Shown here: piece by piece, positions 60,063-64,000 of the stretch | Position numbering within the stretch: the first letter of the stretch is position 1 | Layout of the letters: every line of letters starts with the position of its first letter | From: Frigoriflavimonas asaccharolytica | Lineage (GTDB): Bacteria; Bacteroidota; Bacteroidia; Flavobacteriales; Weeksellaceae | Length of the DNA: 64,000 nucleotides | NCBI RefSeq assembly: GCF_013294015.1 | Contig: NZ_JABSNO010000006.1 | Span: 113,246 to 177,245 of the forward strand | Direction of reading: 5' to 3' | Position numbers and translations under genes: made by a program | Notes under the pieces: generated by a model | Told to the model about the DNA's origin: nothing | What the model saw: only the letters and a program-made list of their open reading frames with translations | Database searches by the model: none

Positions 60063-60860
60063 TTATTCCGATTTTTTTACTTTCTTTTGAGTAACAATAG
60101 GTTTGCCATATAATGCCTGTATTAATGTTGATGCTGCAAGAAGTCCGTAAAGTATTGAAATAACTATTGTTGCTTTTGTATTTTTAAAAATGTAAAAGGA
60201 AAGCAATGGTAGTAATTGTAAAGCGTGCATTCCAATAAAGTGAGAAACTCTCAAATCGCCTACAGTTTTACTTTAACCTACAATCCACCAATTCGAATTA
60301 TCATTGATAGCTCCAACGCTGTGGTTCATACGAGAACCCATTAAACCTCCTTCAAATGAAAAAATAACAAAAATCAAGATACCCAAACGAATTGACCAAA
60401 CATAATAAGTTGGTAAATTTGGAAAAGACTGTGTGAAAAACAGCAAGCCAATATAAGCCGTATATAGTGTAACAAGTACTGCTACTAAACCCATTAACGA
60501 ATATAGAAGTGAATATGTTGGTGTGCTAATATTGAAGTGAGACAATTGTCCTTTTGATGCTTGGAAAATAATATATATAAGTTCAAAACCAAATAATGTA
60601 ATAACTGTCCAATTAAATGGTGTTACATTAAAATCGAACAGATAATGGCAGTACCAAGCCATAGTCCAAGAGTATAATCCTATTGAAACTGCAAATTTGA
60701 AAGGCTTAAACCAAGCGTTGACTCCGTGAACTTGTTTAGATGTTGTTTTGGTTAGAACGATGCAAACTATTGAAAGAATTACACATAATAAACCAAAGTA
60801 AAATAAGTACTCGTTACGAACTTTCAATTCTTTTAGAAAGCTGATAATTCCTTCAATCAT
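60063..60860 (-). pseudogene. Multi-helix membrane protein interrupted by an in-frame stop
   Basis: From ATG 60860 (MIEGIISFLKELKVRNEY) the frame encodes about five membrane helices up to SNWWIVG and meets TAA at 60273-60275. The same frame then continues SKTVGDLRVSHFIGMHALQLLPLLSFYIF to a second stop at 60063. Read through, the product is about 265 residues with six or seven helices, so a single nonsense codon splits one gene. I do not know the family. It follows the next upstream gene by 11 bases and belongs to its operon. Confidence 0.7.
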
Positions 60861-60871
60861 AGTTCTGTTTT

Positions 60872-61564
60872 TTAGTTCACCTTGTATTTCTGAACAAAAT
60901 AATTTAAACAAAACAACATTGCACTATAAGTAAAAATTAGGGTAGGCATATTGGTGTTAAATCCTAAATCAAATTCAGGAATACTTAATAAATCTCTAAA
61001 CGAGCGGGTTGCAATCAGTGACATAAAAACAATTCCATAAGCGAAAACAGAAATAATAGCTACTTTATTTTTAGTAGTTCGTATAATTCCTTTTTTTGCC
61101 TCTCCTCTAAAGAAATACCAAAGTGCTCCAACGCTGAATATTGCTTCTATGAAAATGGCTAAATATGTGCTAGAAGCATACAAGCCAAGACCAGCTTCCA
61201 TTGTACCCGCCCCAAACAGATGATGCATATGACCAGAAAAGAAATCTAATACAAAGTGTACAAAGACTAAAGCCATACTTACTAATCCTATTTTCGTGCT
61301 TTTAAATAATAATTTTCCAATTATAAATGCAAGAGCTAGCCAGAATAATAAAGGCGCTAAATCATGACTATATAACATATCAACTGCCATATTACTTAAA
61401 GTGGCATCAAAGGCATCACTTGGGTCAGTGCGTTCAAATCCTAAATAATGAAAAGTAAACCACAATAAGTCCTGTAATTGTGATATGATTAAAAAATAAA
61501 GTAATGTTCCTTTTGGGAATTTTTGTTTCGCTATTAATGCGGTAGTAAAATGACCTGCTAACAT
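60872..61564 (-). CDS. Membrane protein, possibly DUF457/YdjM-like
   Basis: 230 residues with about seven membrane helices and several His/Asp pairs in or near helices: GHFTTALIAKQKF, QLQDLLWF, SHDLAPLLFW and VHFVLDFFSGHMHH. The latter resemble the metal ligands of membrane-bound metal-dependent hydrolases of the YdjM/DUF457 type, but the match is weak and the function unknown. It is divergent from an HxlR gene with a palindromic operator between them and is followed by the broken membrane-protein gene. Confidence 0.6.
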   Translation of the reverse strand: MLAGHFTTALIAKQKFPKGTLLYFLIISQLQDLLWFTFHYLGFERTDPSDAFDATLSNMAVDMLYSHDLAPLLFWLALAFIIGKLLFKSTKIGLVSMALVFVHFVLDFFSGHMHHLFGAGTMEAGLGLYASSTYLAIFIEAIFSVGALWYFFRGEAKKGIIRTTKNKVAIISVFAYGIVFMSLIATRSFRDLLSIPEFDLGFNTNMPTLIFTYSAMLFCLNYFVQKYKVN

Positions 61565-61585
61565 AATTTTTGTATTTTTGCTTTC

Positions 61586-61620
61586 AATTCGATAGCAAAA
61601 GTAATAATTACTATCGAATT
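61586..61620. promoter_or_regulatory. Palindromic operator of an HxlR regulator
   Basis: AATTCGATAG (61586-61595) and CTATCGAATT (61611-61620) form a perfect 10-bp inverted repeat with a 15-base spacer. It lies in the 77-bp gap between the divergent membrane-protein and HxlR genes, and the -7 box of the leftward promoter is inside the spacer, the expected place for a repressor. Confidence 0.75.
61596..61603 (-). promoter_or_regulatory. -7 box of the leftward membrane-protein gene
   Basis: The minus strand reads TACTTTTG, an exact TAnnTTTG match; transcription would start near 61590, about 26 bases ahead of the ATG at 61564. It is framed by the two half sites of the operator. Confidence 0.6.
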
Positions 61621-61641
61621 AATAGTAATAATTTGTAAAAA

Positions 61642-62061
61642 ATGATAAAAGAATTTCGTTCTGGCTGTCCAATATCTTCTGCATTAGATGTTGTAGGCGA
61701 TAAATGGTCTTTATTAATTATCCGAGATATGTTAATTAAACATAAAAAGACGTTCAAAGAAATATCAGATTCGGACGAAAGGATTGCTCCAAGTATTTTG
61801 TCTGCACGATTAAAATTATTGGAATCCTATAAATTAATATCCAAAACAAAAATACCTGAAAATAAAAAAGAGAATATTTATTTGTTAACAGAAAAAGGAA
61901 TTCGATTAACTCCAATAATCATTGAATTCAGTTTGTGGGGCAATACTAATATGCGAGAATTTAATAAAATAGACGATATAGAAGGTTTGAATTTAGATAA
62001 GTCTCATATTATTCAATCGGTTCAAGATAGTTATAATTCTATGTTGCTCAATTTCCGATAA
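61642..62061 (+). CDS. HxlR-family transcriptional regulator
   Basis: 139 residues with the winged helix SALDVVGDKWSLLIIRDMLIKHKKTFKEISDSDERIAPSILSARLKLLESYKLI and the family Cys at about residue 9 (SGCPISS). It lacks the basic wing motif RVEYSLT, having ENIYLLTEKG instead. Divergent from the membrane-protein operon; it probably binds the inverted repeat between them. Confidence 0.9.
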   Translation: MIKEFRSGCPISSALDVVGDKWSLLIIRDMLIKHKKTFKEISDSDERIAPSILSARLKLLESYKLISKTKIPENKKENIYLLTEKGIRLTPIIIEFSLWGNTNMREFNKIDDIEGLNLDKSHIIQSVQDSYNSMLLNFR

Positions 62062-62216
62062 TATTGCTCTCAAATGGCATACAACTCATTTATATGTATC
62101 ACAAAACTATACAAAGCTCCCCAGTTATGTGTGCATATGTATCACTACTATGATACTTTATCTATTATGCTAATGTAAGATAAAACAATGAAAATTTTTA
62201 AATATATATATTGTGT

Positions 62217-63119
62217 TTACTTCATCTTTGCTGTAAATATATTTCGAAGCACCTCTAGTTCTTTCTTGTATTTCAAATCTGTTCTTGAGGCAAAATACAA
62301 GGTGTTTTCGGTTTTTACTTTTCCTTCCCAAACTACATTGATCTCTTTATTCGAAATCTCCTTTTGGCATAGAAAATCAGGCACTAAAGCCAATCCATTT
62401 TCATTAGATAAACATCGAATGATAGAAGTGATATTAGGCAAAATATAGTTGGGTTTAAAAGAAGGTTTTTTATTGAAATTCTCAAACCAAAAACGTCTAA
62501 AATGCTCCATTTCGTTGGAGGAACTATACCAACTCTTTTTCAATAATTCTGCTTCTAAGGCATTCAAATTATTAGCTTCGATCTGCTTTTTTATCTCGGT
62601 CGTATCCGTTTTATTTCCTGCAATGAGAATAATTCTTTCTTTCGAAAAAGGGACATACTCCACCAGCGATTTTTTATCATTTTGTTTTCTGGGCGTAATC
62701 ACTAAATCTAAAATGCCATTATTCAAGTCTTTTATTAAATCGGTATGCGCACCAAATCGTGCCACTAGGTCAAAATCCAACTTCGGAATTTCGGGTTCAA
62801 TAATGAGTTGGAACATCTCAGAACACATACCAATATTTATAGAAGGATTTGTTTCTTGTGTGGTTCTTTTAAAATGGTGTTCGGCAATTTCCAGCTTGTT
62901 CAGCGATTCTATAATGTATTCGTATAAAAATTTTCCATCCTCTGTAGGAATCATTTTTCTCGACGTGCGTTCAAATAATTTTTTTCCAACATAGGCTTCT
63001 AATGCATTCAAGTGCACGCTAACACCAGGTTGAGATGAATATAAAGCAATTGACGCTTTAGTTAAAGTGCCGTTTTCATATACTTCTTTAAACGTTCTAT
63101 ACCATTCTAAATTGACCAT
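62217..63119 (-). CDS. LysR-family transcriptional regulator
   Basis: 300 residues: an N-terminal winged helix (MVNLEWYRTFKEVYENGTLTKASIALYSSQPGVSVHLNALEAYVGKKLFER) and a periplasmic-binding-protein-like effector domain (about 90-295). It is divergent from the MdaB-like gene with a palindrome between them, so it likely controls that gene. Confidence 0.92.
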   Translation of the reverse strand: MVNLEWYRTFKEVYENGTLTKASIALYSSQPGVSVHLNALEAYVGKKLFERTSRKMIPTEDGKFLYEYIIESLNKLEIAEHHFKRTTQETNPSINIGMCSEMFQLIIEPEIPKLDFDLVARFGAHTDLIKDLNNGILDLVITPRKQNDKKSLVEYVPFSKERIILIAGNKTDTTEIKKQIEANNLNALEAELLKKSWYSSSNEMEHFRRFWFENFNKKPSFKPNYILPNITSIIRCLSNENGLALVPDFLCQKEISNKEINVVWEGKVKTENTLYFASRTDLKYKKELEVLRNIFTAKMK

Positions 63120-63132
63120 AACTATTAATATT

Positions 63133-63159
63133 ATAATACAAAGGTATGATTTGTATTAT
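63133..63159. promoter_or_regulatory. Palindromic operator of the LysR regulator
   Basis: ATAATACAAA (63133-63142) and TTTGTATTAT (63150-63159) form a perfect 10-bp inverted repeat with a 7-base spacer; a further AATACAAA lies at about 63166. The core ATAC-N7-GTAT has the dyad expected of a LysR box, midway between the divergent genes. Confidence 0.7.
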
Positions 63160-63182
63160 TTTTACAATACAAAAAAGCAACT

Positions 63183-63190
63183 TAATTTTG
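63183..63190 (+). promoter_or_regulatory. -7 box of the MdaB-like gene
   Basis: TAATTTTG matches TAnnTTTG, 22 bases ahead of the ATG at 63213; no clear -33 TTG is seen, as would suit a promoter that needs the LysR activator upstream. Confidence 0.5.
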
Positions 63191-63212
63191 CCCCATAATT
63201 AAACAAAGAAAG

Positions 63213-63810
63213 ATGAAAAATATATTTATAATAAATGGAGGTCATCCATTTGCACATTCTGGAGGTCGATTTAACGAAACACTTTTCAATACTACAATGG
63301 GTTACTTTGATTCAAATGAGAATTTTGCTGTAAAATCTACTCAGGCTGGTGACGATTATGATGCAAAAGAAGAAGTAGAAAAATTTAAATGGGCAGATAT
63401 CGTTATTTACCACACCCCTTATTTGGTGGTTTCAGATTCCATTTGGTTTCAAAAAATATATCGATGAAGTTTTTACCGAAGGGCATCAAAACGGAATTTA
63501 TAAAAGCGACGGAAGAAGCAGAACAAATCCAGATATTAACTACGGAACTGGTGGATTGATGCATGGAAAAAAATACATACTCACCACTAGTTGGAATGCA
63601 CCCAAAACAGCTTTTACCTTAGAAAATGAGTTTTTCGATCAAAAAAGTGTTGATGAAGGGGTTATGTTTGGGTTTCACAGAATGAATGCTTTTACAGGTA
63701 TGGAATTGATAGGTACACACCATTTTCACGATATGGAAAAAAATGCAGATGTACCGCTGGAGTTAGAAAATTACAGTGGCTTTTTAAACAAAATTACTTT
63801 GAAGATGTAA
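63213..63810 (+). pseudogene. MdaB-like NAD(P)H:quinone reductase with a one-base frameshift
   Basis: The first part (IFIINGGHPFAHSGGRFNETL to VIYHTP) and the second part (IWWFQIPFGFKKYIDEVF, then GHQNGIYKSDGRSRTN, LTTSWNAPKTAF, ENYSGFLNKITLKM) are the two halves of an MdaB-type flavoprotein of about 195 residues. They are in different frames: at 63419-63420 the bases CCCTTATTTGG contain one T too many, and removing it restores the family motif HTPIWWFQ. Either a recent pseudogene or a sequencing error; all downstream codons are intact, so the event is young. Confidence 0.85.
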
Positions 63811-63846
63811 TTAGTCAGCGCTTAAAAACACTATGATTTTCAATTT

Positions 63847-64000
63847 CTAAAATTTTAATATTGATATTTTCTGGAATTTTTGATTCCAAGTTAAAGTTAT
63901 CACGAATAAAAGTACATTTAAAATTTGGCAAATGGAAGATTTCCATTTATTCATCATCCTTTTAAAGTTAAATGCCGCTGCAGCGAGTAAAATGTTTATA
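63847..64000 (-). mobile_element. IS5-like transposase, C-terminal end (cut by the window)
   Basis: On the minus strand from 64000 the frame reads INILLAAAAFNFKRMMNKWK and continues to TAG at 63847-63849. The LAAAAFNFKRMMN pattern is the C-terminal signature of IS5-group transposases. The rest of the element lies outside the window to the right; its left end should be within 63811-63846, but I could not identify an inverted repeat without the other end. Confidence 0.7.

Overview
The window looks like a chromosomal segment of a flavobacterium (Bacteroidota, probably the Chryseobacterium/Kaistella/Flavobacterium side). It is AT-rich. Several promoters match the Bacteroidota -7 box TAnnTTTG, and few genes have a Shine-Dalgarno sequence. 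Three proteins end in type IX secretion (T9SS) sorting domains, and TonB-dependent, DcaP-porin and RND systems are present. I saw no rRNA, tRNA or CRISPR array.

Layout. 1-4.7 kb: a leftward transport block (symporter/sensor cut by the edge, two small membrane proteins, MFS permease, DcaP-like porin) headed by a domesticated InsA-like DNA-binding protein. 4.8-10.3 kb: pyrB-carA-carB, preceded by a near-leaderless 23-codon leader peptide that runs into a terminator, which looks like a pyrimidine attenuator; carB carries an in-frame palindromic insertion. 10.5-13.4 kb: fasciclin, alkyltransferase, SnoaL-like and DUF2911 proteins.

13.4-26.8 kb is the most interesting part. An ECF sigma factor, a small membrane anti-sigma candidate and a membrane-anchored Spy/CpxP/CnrX-like sensor sit among three YHYH-domain proteins, a SCO1 copper chaperone, a MORN lipoprotein, an EF-hand lipoprotein, a CotH-family protein, an MbnP/MbnH-like pair and an arylsulfotransferase-like protein. 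Four sites, GG(G/A)ATTTT(T)-N11-GTCTAAA with an invariant 11-nt spacer, lie in front of YHYH1, the anti-sigma gene, YHYH2 and CotH. I read this as a self-contained ECF regulon, probably for copper or redox handling at the cell envelope and surface. The regulon follows from sequence; the metal is inference.

26.9-64 kb is accessory. Redox enzymes (YhdH, NmrA, SDRs, NfsB, an MdaB-like protein, FAD amine oxidase) are paired with HxlR, AraC, LysR and Crp-type regulators, several with clear inverted-repeat operators. There is also a LacI/TonB/GH63 locus, apparently for glucosyl- or mannosylglycerate use, an AraC-headed RND efflux operon, and a YcaQ-type DNA glycosylase. The stretch shows decay: a deletion joining a symporter to glycerate kinase, two 3' gene remnants, two frameshifts, one in-frame stop, and an IS5-like transposase end at the right edge.
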